This document shows, piece after piece, positions 50,655-58,566 of a stretch of 64,000 bases of DNA (within the stretch, counting starts at the first letter, position 1; each line of letters starts with the position of its first letter). The position numbers were made by a program, and so were the translations under genes. The notes beneath the pieces were generated by a model that did not search any database, was not told where the DNA came from, and saw nothing but the letters and a program-made list of their open reading frames with translations. The DNA comes from Rhodoblastus acidophilus (GTDB lineage Bacteria; Pseudomonadota; Alphaproteobacteria; Rhizobiales; Beijerinckiaceae), in contig NZ_WNKS01000007.1 of assembly GCF_009720655.1 (NCBI RefSeq), positions 62,001 through 126,000 of the forward strand, read 5' to 3'.

Positions 50655-53159
50655 ATGGACAAGCTCTCAACCTTTCGCGACGCGAGCATCGGCTTGCCGG
50701 CGCTCCAAGAACTCGCCACTCACGACCAGTGGGTAATGTGGCGCTACAAGCGCATCGAAGTGCCCGGCAAGCCCGTGCATCTGACCAAAATCCCGGTCAA
50801 CGCCAACAATGGCGCGAACGCCATGACGAACGAGGCGCGCACCTGGGCGTCGTTCAAGAAGTGCTATGACGGCGCGGTGAAGCGTGGCCTCGCAGGCGTC
50901 GGCTATGTGCTGAACGAGACGGACGGCTTTTCCGGGCTCGACCTCGACAAGTGCATTTCCGACGATGGCGTGATTGAGGATTGGGCGGCGGAAATCGTCG
51001 CCCTCGGCGAAACCTACTGCGAAATCTCGCCGTCCAAGAAGGGCTTGCGGTTCTTCATCCGTGGCAAGGTGGAACACGCGACCAAATGCGACCCGGCGCG
51101 CGTGGAGCTTTACGGGAACAAGCGGTTCCTGACCGTGACCGGCTATCACGTCGAAGGCGCTCCCGAGGAAATCAACCCGGCACCGCGCACCATTCAGGCC
51201 GTGCTCGCGCGCGTGGAGCAGTTCCGCGGTGAAGCGGAGAAGGTTGTAGGCGAGGCCCGCGAGGCGCGCAAGCTGGAACAGGAGGACGAACCGCCGTACA
51301 TCGTCTTCACGCGCAGGCAGCGCATGGAGGACGAGGCGAAGCGCAGGCGCGGCGAATACGTCGGCTGGCTCAAGAACGCGCCCAAGCCCGCAGCCGTGGC
51401 CGGCGGCAACTATTTCCGCAACGTGAACGACAAGGCGTGCGCCGAACTCGGGCGCTGGGTGCAAGCCCTGTTCCCCCAGGCGAAGCGTTCCGGCACCGGC
51501 TGGCGTGTTTCGAGCAAGTCGCTCGGGCGCTCCCTGGAAGAAGACATTTCGATCACGGCAGAAGGCATTGTGGACTTCGGCGTGGCCGACATGGGCGACG
51601 CCAACCAAGGCAAGCGCACGCCGATCAACCTCGCGATGGAATGGGGCGGGCATCCCGATCCGACGAGCGCCGCGCGCTGGCTATGCGAGCAACTGTCCGT
51701 CACGCCCGAAAGCCTCGGATGGGAAGACAAGTCAGGCAGGCCCGAGCCGCGCCGCGTCCATCAAGCCGAGGACGGGACATGGATCGACACCGAGACTGGC
51801 GAAGTCCTGTCCGAAAAGACCGGCGCGAACGGCGCGGACGGCGACAGCACCATGCCCGAGCACTTGGCGCGCGTGCCCGGAGTGCTCAACGATCTTGTCG
51901 AATGGGTCATGGCCGGCGCGCAGCATCCCTCGCGCGTGGGCGGGCTCATGTCCGCACTGGCGACCGTGGCGACCTTCTCCGGGCGAGTGTGGGCCGGGCC
52001 GACGCGCGCCGCCCTGCACCTCTACACCGCCGGCATTGGCCCCTCTGGATGCGGCAAGGATCGCGTCTTGTCGTCAACCCTAAAGCTCATGATCGCTTTC
52101 GACATGGGCCAGTTCGTTTTTGACGAGCCCATGTCGCAAACCGCGCTCATGAACTCGATTTCGGAGACGCCGCTTTGCCTGAGCCAGATAGATGAAATCG
52201 GAATGTTCTTCGGGCGCATTCTCAACAAGCGCGCAAGCAGCTTCGAGAAAGGCGTTGAAGCGTCAATGACAAAGGCGTGGAGCAAGTCGTTCGAGCCGCT
52301 TATCACGCCACGCTATGCTTCTCGCCCGTCCGTGACCGTGTTCAATCCCGCCTTCAACTGCATGGGCGTTTCCACGCCGGACAAGTTTTGGGGCGCGCTC
52401 GGAACCGACGCGATCACGTCCGGCTTCCTCAATCGCTGGATCATGTTCGAGCTTCCCGTCGTCAAGCGCCGCACGCCGACGCTCACCGAGGACGAAATCA
52501 ATTGCGCGCCGGATCATGTGATGATGTGGCTGGCGAAAATCTACGGCGGCGGCAGGAGCCGGATGAACGGGTGGGACGCCAACGTGCGCGACCCCGGCTT
52601 CAACGATCCGCCGTTAGTCGTTCCTTGGGACAGCCGCGAGACGGAAAAGCTTTGGGACGATTACGCCGCCACGATCCAAAGCCGCTTCGCCGGCAGCGAG
52701 TTCGAGGCGCTGTCACCGTTGCTGGCGCGCGCCGCCGAGAACGCCCTTCGCGTCGCCACCATCTACGCGCTCGCCGAGAACATCGACGCTCCGCGCGTCA
52801 CCTATGAGGCCGTGCAATGGGCGACCGGACTCCTGAGCTGGTGTGCTGACCGCACGGCGTCGCAGGCTGTCCGGTTCATGGCCGAGAACGAGAACCAAGA
52901 GAACGCGAACCGGATCAAGCGCGCCATGTCCGGCTTCCCCGACATGATCGCGACCCGGAGCCAGTTGCTCTCGAAGCTGAACAACATCATGCGCAAGAAC
53001 GACTTCGACAACCTCATAACGATGATGATCGACGCCGGACAGGTTGAGGAACTGAGCGACGAAAAGAAAAAGTCCATGTCGTCGCTCAAGAAGACGCGCG
53101 GCCCGAAGCCGGCAATCTACCGGCTCGTTCCCGAAAAGCTCAACTTCCAAGCCGCATAA
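50655..53159 (+). CDS. Primase-polymerase/helicase (NrS-1-like)
   Basis: The 834-residue protein resembles phage primase-polymerases. The N-terminal 200 residues (DQWVMWRYKRIEVPGKP, GVGYVLNETDGFSGLDLDKC with the catalytic acidic pair, EISPSKKGLRFFIRGK, RVELYGNKRFLTVTGYH with the active-site His) match the NrS-1 PriPol group. Residues about 405-800 are a DUF3987-like P-loop helicase: PSRVGGLMSALATVATFSGR, Walker A YTAGIGPSGCGKDRVL, then LSQIDEIGMFF. Together they would start replication without a separate primase. It is the largest gene of the module and probably defines the phage's replication strategy. No separate polymerase gene is visible. Confidence 0.82.
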   Translation: MDKLSTFRDASIGLPALQELATHDQWVMWRYKRIEVPGKPVHLTKIPVNANNGANAMTNEARTWASFKKCYDGAVKRGLAGVGYVLNETDGFSGLDLDKCISDDGVIEDWAAEIVALGETYCEISPSKKGLRFFIRGKVEHATKCDPARVELYGNKRFLTVTGYHVEGAPEEINPAPRTIQAVLARVEQFRGEAEKVVGEAREARKLEQEDEPPYIVFTRRQRMEDEAKRRRGEYVGWLKNAPKPAAVAGGNYFRNVNDKACAELGRWVQALFPQAKRSGTGWRVSSKSLGRSLEEDISITAEGIVDFGVADMGDANQGKRTPINLAMEWGGHPDPTSAARWLCEQLSVTPESLGWEDKSGRPEPRRVHQAEDGTWIDTETGEVLSEKTGANGADGDSTMPEHLARVPGVLNDLVEWVMAGAQHPSRVGGLMSALATVATFSGRVWAGPTRAALHLYTAGIGPSGCGKDRVLSSTLKLMIAFDMGQFVFDEPMSQTALMNSISETPLCLSQIDEIGMFFGRILNKRASSFEKGVEASMTKAWSKSFEPLITPRYASRPSVTVFNPAFNCMGVSTPDKFWGALGTDAITSGFLNRWIMFELPVVKRRTPTLTEDEINCAPDHVMMWLAKIYGGGRSRMNGWDANVRDPGFNDPPLVVPWDSRETEKLWDDYAATIQSRFAGSEFEALSPLLARAAENALRVATIYALAENIDAPRVTYEAVQWATGLLSWCADRTASQAVRFMAENENQENANRIKRAMSGFPDMIATRSQLLSKLNNIMRKNDFDNLITMMIDAGQVEELSDEKKKSMSSLKKTRGPKPAIYRLVPEKLNFQAA

Positions 53160-53209
53160 TTTACGCTTGGGAAACCAGAATGCGCGATCATGCCGGCGGG
53201 GAGGCTGGA

Positions 53210-53386
53210 ATGATTGTTGCTGCATTAAAGAAGCTGGGCTGGTGGGCGCTGTGCGCGCTCATCATCGCATCCGGCATAGGGCTGTTCATGCAGATCGGCA
53301 TTCCGATTGCGATCATCCTCGCCGCGTGGTTCATCTTCGACAAGGCTGTGCGCTGGTACGTGCGCAATGAAAAAGCCCCGGAGTGA
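53210..53386 (+). CDS. Small membrane protein
   Basis: The 58-residue protein starts at the ATG with GGGGAGG five bases before it (MIVAALKKLGWWALCALIIA) and has two hydrophobic helices (WWALCALIIASGIGLFM, IAIILAAWFIFDKAV) with a basic end. It could be an accessory inner-membrane protein, superinfection factor or holin-like peptide, but there is no diagnostic motif and lysis genes lie elsewhere. Its stop codon lies inside the terminator hairpin that ends the early operon. Confidence 0.6.
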   Translation: MIVAALKKLGWWALCALIIASGIGLFMQIGIPIAIILAAWFIFDKAVRWYVRNEKAPE

Positions 53387-53400
53387 CCGGGGCCTTCTTC
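53375..53400. terminator. Terminator between converging operons
   Basis: GCCCCGG-AGTGA-CCGGGGC (53375-53393) is followed by TTCTTC on the plus strand and preceded by GAAAAA for the other strand. It separates the plus-strand replication operon from the minus-strand block that ends at 53399. Confidence 0.8.
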
Positions 53401-53608
53401 ATTCCAGCGCCAGGGCGAGAGCGGCGAGCCGCCTTCGCGCCTGCGTCCTGACCTTGTTCAGATCGGCGGGGCCGGGCTCGCGCTGGCCGCTCAACCAGTA
53501 GCGGACCTTCCGGGCATCAAGGCCAATGTCGCGCGCAAGGTCCGTCTGCCAATGCGAGCCGTACATGAGCTTGCCGAGTTCTGCGATTTGCGCGGCGACA
53601 GTGGTCAT
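53399..53608 (-). CDS. Small HTH phage protein
   Basis: The 69-residue protein (MTTVAAQIAELGKLMYGSHW) contains DLARDIGLDARKVRYWLSGQ, a compact helix-turn-helix of a type found in many Hyphomicrobiales phages, with W.S/R..L-like ends. It is the last gene of the minus-strand block and its start codon touches the stop of the next gene. It would bind DNA as a minor regulator. There is no ligand domain. Confidence 0.75.
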   Translation of the reverse strand: MTTVAAQIAELGKLMYGSHWQTDLARDIGLDARKVRYWLSGQREPGPADLNKVRTQARRRLAALALALE

Positions 53609-54072
53609 TACTCGCGGTCCTTCGCTTTGGCTATCTCATCGTTTAGGCTTTTGATCGCGTCTTCGATGAAGATGTGTACCGGAACGCGCGGGCCATGCAT
53701 GTAGGCCATCCCGCGATTATCGACAATCGCGATGCGGCAATCTTTATTGTTGCCGAGTTCATACCATCCGCTTGGTGTAAGCGCCCGCACGGGCTCATCA
53801 TCCATAATCTCGATAGCCACGACAGTCTGATGGCTCTCGCTCACTCCGCTATAGTCTCCCTTCATTTCTACTATTAGAAGCGTCGTGTTTGTCCCTATGA
53901 CATTAAACACGCCGTCGCGGATGCTGCGCTCTGCAATGTAATTAAAATCACTCACATTATGGATGACTTCGTTGGTCATCGTTACGATGAAGTCGCCGTC
54001 GTTCCCGCGCTTTTTGGCCGACACGATGAAATCGGCATTTATGTACTCTCCATCGTCGGTATAAATGAACAT
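53608..54072 (-). CDS. Hypothetical phage protein
   Basis: The 154-residue protein starts at the ATG with GAGAGGG in front (MFIYTDDGEYINADFIVSAK); a TTG two codons earlier is less likely. It is built from alternating beta segments (DGDFIVTMTNEVIHNVSDFN, VFNVIGTNTTLLIVEMKGDY, HQTVVAIEIMDDEPVRALTP). It is richer in Ile/Asn and in A/T than its neighbours, suggesting separate acquisition. No family recognised; probably cytoplasmic. Confidence 0.6.
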   Translation of the reverse strand: MFIYTDDGEYINADFIVSAKKRGNDGDFIVTMTNEVIHNVSDFNYIAERSIRDGVFNVIGTNTTLLIVEMKGDYSGVSESHQTVVAIEIMDDEPVRALTPSGWYELGNNKDCRIAIVDNRGMAYMHGPRVPVHIFIEDAIKSLNDEIAKAKDRE

Positions 54073-54074
54073 GC

Positions 54075-54395
54075 TCAAACCCTCTCTGTGACCGGCTCGT
54101 TCTGGAGGAATATCAAAAGCTGGCGGCGCTTGCTCTCGACCCCGTGCGCCACGTCGGCGCGGCGGAGCACGTTTATGTCTTGGAGCCGTTCGAGCGTGGC
54201 GAGAACGTCGCCGACCTCGTGACCGATCCGCGCCGCGTTGGTGAACGGCTGGCCCGGCTGGCTCTCGTCAAGGCCGAACCGCAGCGCCTTCGTGACGCGC
54301 TGCACGACCTCGGCGCATTCTTCCGCCAGGATCTCCAAAAGCTCGCGCGGCAGGCCGTCGGGCTTCGGGAAGTGTGAAATGTAGCGGTCAGACAT
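54075..54395 (-). CDS. MazG-like nucleotide pyrophosphohydrolase
   Basis: The 106-residue protein has the MazG/phosphoribosyl-ATP pyrophosphatase helix pair: metal-binding EExxE in LAEECAEVVQRVTKAL and ExxD in RIGHEVGDVLATLERL. These enzymes hydrolyse non-canonical or stress nucleotides; phage copies are proposed to alter host nucleotide or alarmone pools. It is short, a minimal single domain. It overlaps the upstream zinc-ribbon gene by eight bases. Together with the dCMP deaminase near the right end it gives the phage two nucleotide-pool enzymes. Confidence 0.8.
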   Translation of the reverse strand: MSDRYISHFPKPDGLPRELLEILAEECAEVVQRVTKALRFGLDESQPGQPFTNAARIGHEVGDVLATLERLQDINVLRRADVAHGVESKRRQLLIFLQNEPVTERV

Positions 54396-54714
54396 TGGCC
54401 GCGCCCTGCCGCTTAATGGTCATCGTGTCGTCGTGGATTTTGACACGGAGCCGGTTCGTGCTGGCGACGCTCTCGGGCGTGACCTCGCGACCGAAGATCG
54501 GGCCGAGCCAGCGGTTGAAGAAATCGACCGAGCGGAACAGCTTCATGGTCGCGTTGAAGTCGCTCTCCGTCAGCATGTCCGCGCCGCACTTCGGGCAGGG
54601 CGTGCCGATCAGGGCTTCCGTGAAGGGTTGGGGCTCGGGCAGGTCGTAGCCGCAGGCATCGCAATGCAATTGGCCTGCCTCGTCTGGGTTATAGTGGAAA
54701 AGCACCTTAGCCAT
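54388..54714 (-). CDS. Zinc-ribbon hypothetical protein
   Basis: The 108-residue protein (MAKVLFHYNPDEAGQLHCDA) contains a four-Cys zinc ribbon: HCDACGYDLP and TPCPKCGADML. The C-terminal part (SDFNATMKLFRSVDFFNRWL, TNRLRVKIHDDTMTIKR) is mixed helix and strand. Similar small zinc-ribbon proteins are frequent in phage accessory blocks. No specific function is evident. It overlaps the genes on both sides by a few bases, so the block is translationally coupled. Confidence 0.65.
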   Translation of the reverse strand: MAKVLFHYNPDEAGQLHCDACGYDLPEPQPFTEALIGTPCPKCGADMLTESDFNATMKLFRSVDFFNRWLGPIFGREVTPESVASTNRLRVKIHDDTMTIKRQGAANV

Positions 54715-54799
54715 CGTAGGGCTCCATGAAGGTTTCCGCGTGAGCGCCCGCGCCCCATAGGACGCAGGCAATGAAGGCGATGAACAGGGCGAGGCTCAT
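54707..54799 (-). CDS. 30-residue signal-peptide-like ORF
   Basis: An ATG overlapping the stop of the previous gene (ATGA) opens MSLALFIAFIACVLWGAGAH, then AETFMEPYDG and stop, overlapping the start of the zinc-ribbon gene. It reads like a secreted or membrane-anchored micropeptide with a cleavable leader. The coupling at both ends supports translation, but a frame this short can arise by chance. Confidence 0.35.
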   Translation of the reverse strand: MSLALFIAFIACVLWGAGAHAETFMEPYDG

Positions 54800-55233
54800 G
54801 CGAGCGACCCGGCTTTGGCGATAGCCGCGTCGATTTCCTTGAGCGTGTCCGGCGGCAGGCAATAGCCGAAGTCGGAGCGAACCATCCGCAACGCTTCGAG
54901 TAGGCCATCGCTGGCCGCTGCGCGCCGCGCCAACGGCGCGACCGGCTCGCCCTGCGCCCATCCAGTGTTGAGGCAGTCCGAGCAACCATAGGGCTCGGGC
55001 GCTTGCACTACGCACGTCATGCAGACGCCCGCACGCTCGCAGGCGGCCTTGTAAGCGTTGCGCTCGCGCTGCAAATCGGACGCAGCGTTGGCGAGCGCCT
55101 TCAACCGGTCCGCCTCGGCGAGCAGGCCGGCGCGGACAGCGTTCGAGCTTTCCGGCTCCGGCCCCGGATCATCCGCCAGGGCGTCGATTGCGGCACTGAT
55201 CTTGTTCAGCCGATCAAGGATCGGTTCGCCCAT
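54796..55233 (-). CDS. Hypothetical phage protein with Cys motifs
   Basis: Of two adjacent ATGs, the second (55233) is six bases from GGGAGGGG and is preferred; it shares a base with the upstream stop (TGATG). The 145-residue protein is helical (ILDRLNKISAAIDALADD, AEADRLKALANAASDLQRER) with a Cys cluster AGVCMTCVVQAPEPYGCSDC that may bind zinc. A final helix LKEIDAAIAKAGSLA follows. Such Ead/Ea22-like helical proteins are common in phage accessory blocks. No function assigned. Confidence 0.65.
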   Translation of the reverse strand: MGEPILDRLNKISAAIDALADDPGPEPESSNAVRAGLLAEADRLKALANAASDLQRERNAYKAACERAGVCMTCVVQAPEPYGCSDCLNTGWAQGEPVAPLARRAAASDGLLEALRMVRSDFGYCLPPDTLKEIDAAIAKAGSLA

Positions 55234-55952
55234 CATGCGCCCCTCCCGATCATCATGGAGCCACTGGCATGGCCGACCGGGCGGGCGAAGCTGGCGCGAT
55301 CCCCGGCTTCCGTTCCTGCGTCTATGGCCCAATTGAACGCGCCGACATTGGAAGCGCGGCCCTGCTTCAACTTCGAGCCCCGGTCCTTAAGCCAGTCGGC
55401 GAAGCCGGCGTTCACCAGCGCCGTGTTCGTCGCCACCAGGGCGTTGCGGGCGGGCGTCGGCGCAGGCGTCAGTTCGCGCAAACGCGCTTCGATCCGATAG
55501 ACCGCGCCGAGCACAAAGCCGTTGCGCTCGCGCGTCCGCACGCCCCTGATTTTGAGATAAGCCGGATTGTTCTGCTTGAGGCTCGCAAAGTGCGCCTTCA
55601 ACTCGCGCTTGACGTGGGCGACGAGCGTATCGAGCAGCCATTCAGCCATGACAACATCGCAATCGCGACCGAACAGCGTCACGTCGCCTTTCTCGTTCGT
55701 CGTCACCTTGCAGCCGTAAAACTTGCCGACCACGACCGCGAGGTTCTTCACCACTTGGTCGCGCTTCGCCTTCGCGCGCTGGAACATGCTGAACTGCGTC
55801 GGCTCGCGCAAATCGCCTTGCGCAATGTCGTGCTCGTCCATCAAAGCTTGCGCCTTGGCAGCGGCGGATAGCGCCTCGGCTTCCGAACAGCCGTTGTCCG
55901 TCGTCTTGGCGAGCAGCGCGCGAACGCGCTCGATCATCTTCTTGCGATCCAT
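55233..55952 (-). CDS. DUF2786/DUF7168 phage protein
   Basis: The 239-residue protein starts with the DUF2786 helix bundle (RKKMIERVRALLAKTTDNGC, SEAEALSAAAKAQALMDEHD, the ..NGct..EA..A..kaq.Lm..h pattern). The larger second domain (AEWLLDTLVAHVKRELKAHF, RERNGFVLGAVYRIEARLRE) matches what is called DUF7168. Proteins of this type are common in alphaproteobacterial phages and have no known activity, though the second domain has a peptidase- or nuclease-like distribution of conserved residues. It has its own promoter with operator elements upstream (56003-56052). Confidence 0.8.
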   Translation of the reverse strand: MDRKKMIERVRALLAKTTDNGCSEAEALSAAAKAQALMDEHDIAQGDLREPTQFSMFQRAKAKRDQVVKNLAVVVGKFYGCKVTTNEKGDVTLFGRDCDVVMAEWLLDTLVAHVKRELKAHFASLKQNNPAYLKIRGVRTRERNGFVLGAVYRIEARLRELTPAPTPARNALVATNTALVNAGFADWLKDRGSKLKQGRASNVGAFNWAIDAGTEAGDRASFARPVGHASGSMMIGRGA

Positions 55953-55990
55953 GGGATTTGCCTTTCTGCGGCTTCATGGGGGGAAAGAAA

Positions 55991-56018
55991 AACCGCGCCC
56001 TATTCTTAGGACGCGGTT
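55991..56018. terminator. Hairpin with CCCTA-TTCT-TAGG core
   Basis: AACCGCGCCCTA (55991-56002) pairs with TAGGACGCGGTT (56007-56018) around TTCT, with one mismatch, and a T-rich run (minus strand) follows. It can terminate minus-strand transcripts from 56057 and also contains the -10 box of the next promoter. Confidence 0.55.
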
Positions 56019-56052
56019 TCGGTTTTGACAATCGGAAATCGGAACAAATCCG
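56003..56052 (-). promoter_or_regulatory. Promoter and operator for the DUF2786 block
   Basis: On the minus strand TTGTCA (plus 56026-56031), 17 bases and TAAGAA (plus 56003-56008) form a promoter. CGGAACAAATCCG (56040-56052), a two-mismatch variant of the prophage operator, and a TCGGAAATCGG direct repeat lie just upstream. Confidence 0.5.
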
Positions 56053-56056
56053 ATGC

Positions 56057-56401
56057 TCAGGCCGCGCGTTCGCTTCTCTCGACCAAGCCGGCGAAGCCCA
56101 CATGCGCCTTGTCGAACACGTCGCCGATGCGCTGCAACAGCGCCGGGCGGAGCGAGCCCTCCATGCGGTATTTGGCGTCCATCGACGCCGCCGCGCTGGC
56201 CGCGTGGTCAGCCAGTTCCATGAGCGCGCCGATGATCGCGCCGTCGTCGCGGCACGTCTGGATTGGGAGCAAGAGCCGATCCAGCCGCTTGGCGAAGTCG
56301 CGGACGACGCCGTTCTCGCGAATGTCCTGCATGAGTTCCGTGACCTCCTGCGTCCCGAGCAGGGCGCGGAGTTCTTCCATGGTGTTGTGAAAGTCGGACA
56401 T
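56057..56401 (-). CDS. Hypothetical phage protein
   Basis: The 114-residue protein starting MSDFHNTMEELRALLGTQEV is all-helical: VTELMQDIRENGVVRDFAKR, then ALMELADHAASAAASMDAKY and LLQRIGDVFDKAHVGFAGLV. I recognise no family. It lies eight bases after the upstream gene in the accessory operon and is followed by a terminator-like hairpin. Helical proteins of this size in such blocks are often host-takeover or anti-defence factors, but nothing in the sequence demonstrates this. Confidence 0.6.
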   Translation of the reverse strand: MSDFHNTMEELRALLGTQEVTELMQDIRENGVVRDFAKRLDRLLLPIQTCRDDGAIIGALMELADHAASAAASMDAKYRMEGSLRPALLQRIGDVFDKAHVGFAGLVERSERAA

Positions 56402-56408
56402 GCCAGCC

Positions 56409-56810
56409 TCAGTTGCGTGCGAGAGAGATATGCGAAAGCGACGGATCGCCATTGAGCTTGCCGACCGGGAGCAGGCCCCAATCGTCAGCCTGTTGGCTGG
56501 CCGTGCCGCGCGACCAGAAATGGCTTTCCGGCTTCAACTCGTAGAGCCGGTCAGCAACCGCCTTCACGGCGTCAAGCGCCTCGCGGTGGGACGGGAACGG
56601 GCCGAACGCCAGGGCAGTCTTGCAGCCGTCGCGGAAGCTCACATAGAAGCCCTTGACCTGATGCGCCCCTGCCGGGCGCTCATCGACCACGCGCGCGATA
56701 CCGCCGGAATAGTCGATCCCGTCGGCGTGGCGCTGCGCCATGTCCCGCGTCACAAATGGCCTGTGGACCTTCTCCCACTTGCCGGAATTGAAAGCTTCGA
56801 CCACGAACAT
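56409..56810 (-). CDS. Hypothetical phage protein
   Basis: The 133-residue protein (MFVVEAFNSGKWEKVHRPFV) has two similar halves of strand plus helix: VEAFNSGKWEKVHRPFVTRD with AQRHADGI, and VSFRDGCKTALAFGPFPSHR with EALDAVKAVADRLYE. This duplicated strand-helix unit resembles small SPOR-like or DUF-type domains that bind ligands or modify host proteins, but the match is not firm. It lies two bases from the next gene upstream. Confidence 0.6.
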   Translation of the reverse strand: MFVVEAFNSGKWEKVHRPFVTRDMAQRHADGIDYSGGIARVVDERPAGAHQVKGFYVSFRDGCKTALAFGPFPSHREALDAVKAVADRLYELKPESHFWSRGTASQQADDWGLLPVGKLNGDPSLSHISLARN

Positions 56811-56812
56811 GA

Positions 56813-57184
56813 CTAGTTCTCCGATTTCATGATTTCAACTGCCCTGAAAAACTCTTTTGGAAAAAACTTCTTGATCGTTTCAAGCAGTTTTCTGTCTATT
56901 GATTCCTGAGCATTTTTTCGCTCGCTCTTTGCCATCCTTCCGCGAATGACAGATACTTGTTGCCGAGCTAGTCTTTTAATTTTTAGGGCCGATATTGTTC
57001 GCCTTTCCCAATCAGTATCTACCTGATTGCCGAAGCGGGCGTTGTATTTAGCCTGCTTAAGCTGTTCTTCTATGGATGAACAAATAAGCAAAAGCTCATC
57101 CATAGCATTATCACATTCAGCGACATTCGTTAGGTCGGAAACAAACTTCCCTGTGCTGTATTCTATGTCAAATTCTTCAAACAT
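56813..57184 (-). CDS. Hypothetical AT-rich phage protein
   Basis: The 123-residue helical protein (MFEEFDIEYSTGKFVSDLTN) contains ELLLICSSIEEQLKQAKYNA and a basic middle (TISALKIKRLARQQVSVIRG), ending KKFFPKEFFRAVEIMKSEN. The coding region is clearly poorer in G+C than both neighbours, with A/T-ending codons, which suggests recent entry from another source. No family recognised. Its tight packing (two and three bases to neighbours) supports expression with the accessory operon. Confidence 0.6.
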   Translation of the reverse strand: MFEEFDIEYSTGKFVSDLTNVAECDNAMDELLLICSSIEEQLKQAKYNARFGNQVDTDWERRTISALKIKRLARQQVSVIRGRMAKSERKNAQESIDRKLLETIKKFFPKEFFRAVEIMKSEN

Positions 57185-57187
57185 GCC

Positions 57188-57964
57188 TCACTCCATCGTT
57201 TCGAGTAGGGCATCCACGCGCTCGGCAATCGAGGCGTGAGAGTGGCGCAGCGCGTTGGCGCAGACATTCAGGACGGAAATCAGTTCGTCGCGGTTGATCG
57301 GCTTGCGGCGGGGCTCCACGTCCTTCTTCGTGACCTTGGCCTTGCCCTCGTCCGACGCCTTCGCGACCGCCTCCTTGAGCGCGTCCGCGCCGTGCTCGGG
57401 GTTCTCGCGCATCGTCTCGGCGGCCAGCGTCGCCGAGACCTTGCCTTCCTTGACCATCTGATGAACCTCGGCGGGCGCGGCCTGGAACTCGACCAGCTTC
57501 GAGACATAGGACGGGCTCTTGCCGATCCTGCGCGCGATTTCGGCGAGCGTCAGGCCGAAGCCGAGCGCCCGCTTGATGTTGTAGCCTTCTTCGAGGGGCG
57601 TGAGGCGCTTGCCGCTGTTGCTGATGTTCTGGCGGAGGATGCGGTCAACGTCGTTGACGCCTTTGCCCTCGGGCACGCACGGCACCGTGGCGATTTCCAC
57701 GCCCTCGGCGATCAACTCCATAACCGCCGTGTGGCGGCAATGGCCGTCCGACACATAGACGATTTCGCCCTCGGAAAAGATTTCCAAAGGGCTGTTCTGA
57801 TAGAAGCCGTTCTCGCGGATCGACGCCTTGAGGAAGTCGATATGGTCGCGCGCCTCGACCGTCGTCAGGTCGCGGGCGTTCAGGCCGTCCTTATGCGCGA
57901 TCTTGCGCGGATCGAAGTTGAGAAGGGCCGAGCGACTTTCGGCCAGTTCTTTCAGGTTTGCCAT
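57188..57964 (-). CDS. ParB/RepB/Spo0J-family protein
   Basis: The 258-residue protein has a ParB N-terminal domain with ARDHIDFLKASIRENGFYQN and the CTPase/box motif VYVSDGHCRHTAVMELIA (GHRRxxA-like). A central HTH follows: LTPLEEGYNIKRALGFGL, then TLAEIARRIGKSPSYVSKL. A shorter C-terminal part carries basic residues. Chromosomal ParB partners with ParA, which is absent here. Phage ParB-like proteins without ParA may act as DNA-binding regulators or nucleases of the accessory block. The Arg of GHRR is changed to Cys (GHCR), a change that could affect CTP binding. Confidence 0.82.
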   Translation of the reverse strand: MANLKELAESRSALLNFDPRKIAHKDGLNARDLTTVEARDHIDFLKASIRENGFYQNSPLEIFSEGEIVYVSDGHCRHTAVMELIAEGVEIATVPCVPEGKGVNDVDRILRQNISNSGKRLTPLEEGYNIKRALGFGLTLAEIARRIGKSPSYVSKLVEFQAAPAEVHQMVKEGKVSATLAAETMRENPEHGADALKEAVAKASDEGKAKVTKKDVEPRRKPINRDELISVLNVCANALRHSHASIAERVDALLETME

Positions 57965-57976
57965 GGTGGGTTGCTC

Positions 57977-58513
57977 CTAATGCGAGGCGGCGAGAAACGC
58001 TTTGGCCTGTTCGAGCGCCGCCGTGGCTTCGATCAGGATTTCATGCGGGCTGTTCGGATCGCGCGGGCTCGTGAAGTCGCGCGCCCAATCCGTCAGCTTC
58101 TTGAGCGCGTCGTAGAGAGCCGGGCCGGCTTTCTGTTTTGCGCTCAGCCGGCGCAAGTCAGTCTCGGCGCGGGCGACCCGTTCGCGGGCGGCGATTTCCG
58201 CCTCGTGCGCCTTGTTGAACAGGTTGTTGATGCAGGCCGCGCCGAACATGGCCTCCCACATGGACTTGCCGAACGCCGTATGGACGCCGAGCCGGCGAGT
58301 GGGGAACCAGTTCTCATCCTCGCGCCCGACGGCGTGCAGCGGGTTCTTGTAGAGGAACGGCACCGGCTCGACGCCTGCCGCGACCGGGTTGCATTTGTCA
58401 TCGAGCCAGACGTGATAGCGCGCTCCGTCGTGCTCGCAGGACAGCGAGTATTCGCAACCGCTGGCGCCATAGATCGAGACGGCGACGTTATCGACATAGG
58501 GAAGCTTGGACAT
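57977..58513 (-). CDS. Hypothetical phage protein
   Basis: The 178-residue protein starts MSKLPYVDNVAVSIYGASGC. The N-terminal half is beta-rich with two close cysteines (ASGCEYSLSCEHDGARYHVW); the second half is a helical hairpin (EAEIAARERVARAETDLRRL, ALYDALKKLTDWARDF). It lies 12 bases upstream of the ParB-like gene. Similar helical ends occur in phage proteins of unknown function. No catalytic motif is evident. The start has a GGTTCC-spaced weak ribosome site. Confidence 0.6.
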   Translation of the reverse strand: MSKLPYVDNVAVSIYGASGCEYSLSCEHDGARYHVWLDDKCNPVAAGVEPVPFLYKNPLHAVGREDENWFPTRRLGVHTAFGKSMWEAMFGAACINNLFNKAHEAEIAARERVARAETDLRRLSAKQKAGPALYDALKKLTDWARDFTSPRDPNSPHEILIEATAALEQAKAFLAASH

Positions 58514-58566
58514 GGGGGAACCTTTCGATGAGGGGAAGGGCGAGCCGTGAGGCCCGCCCAGGCGCG

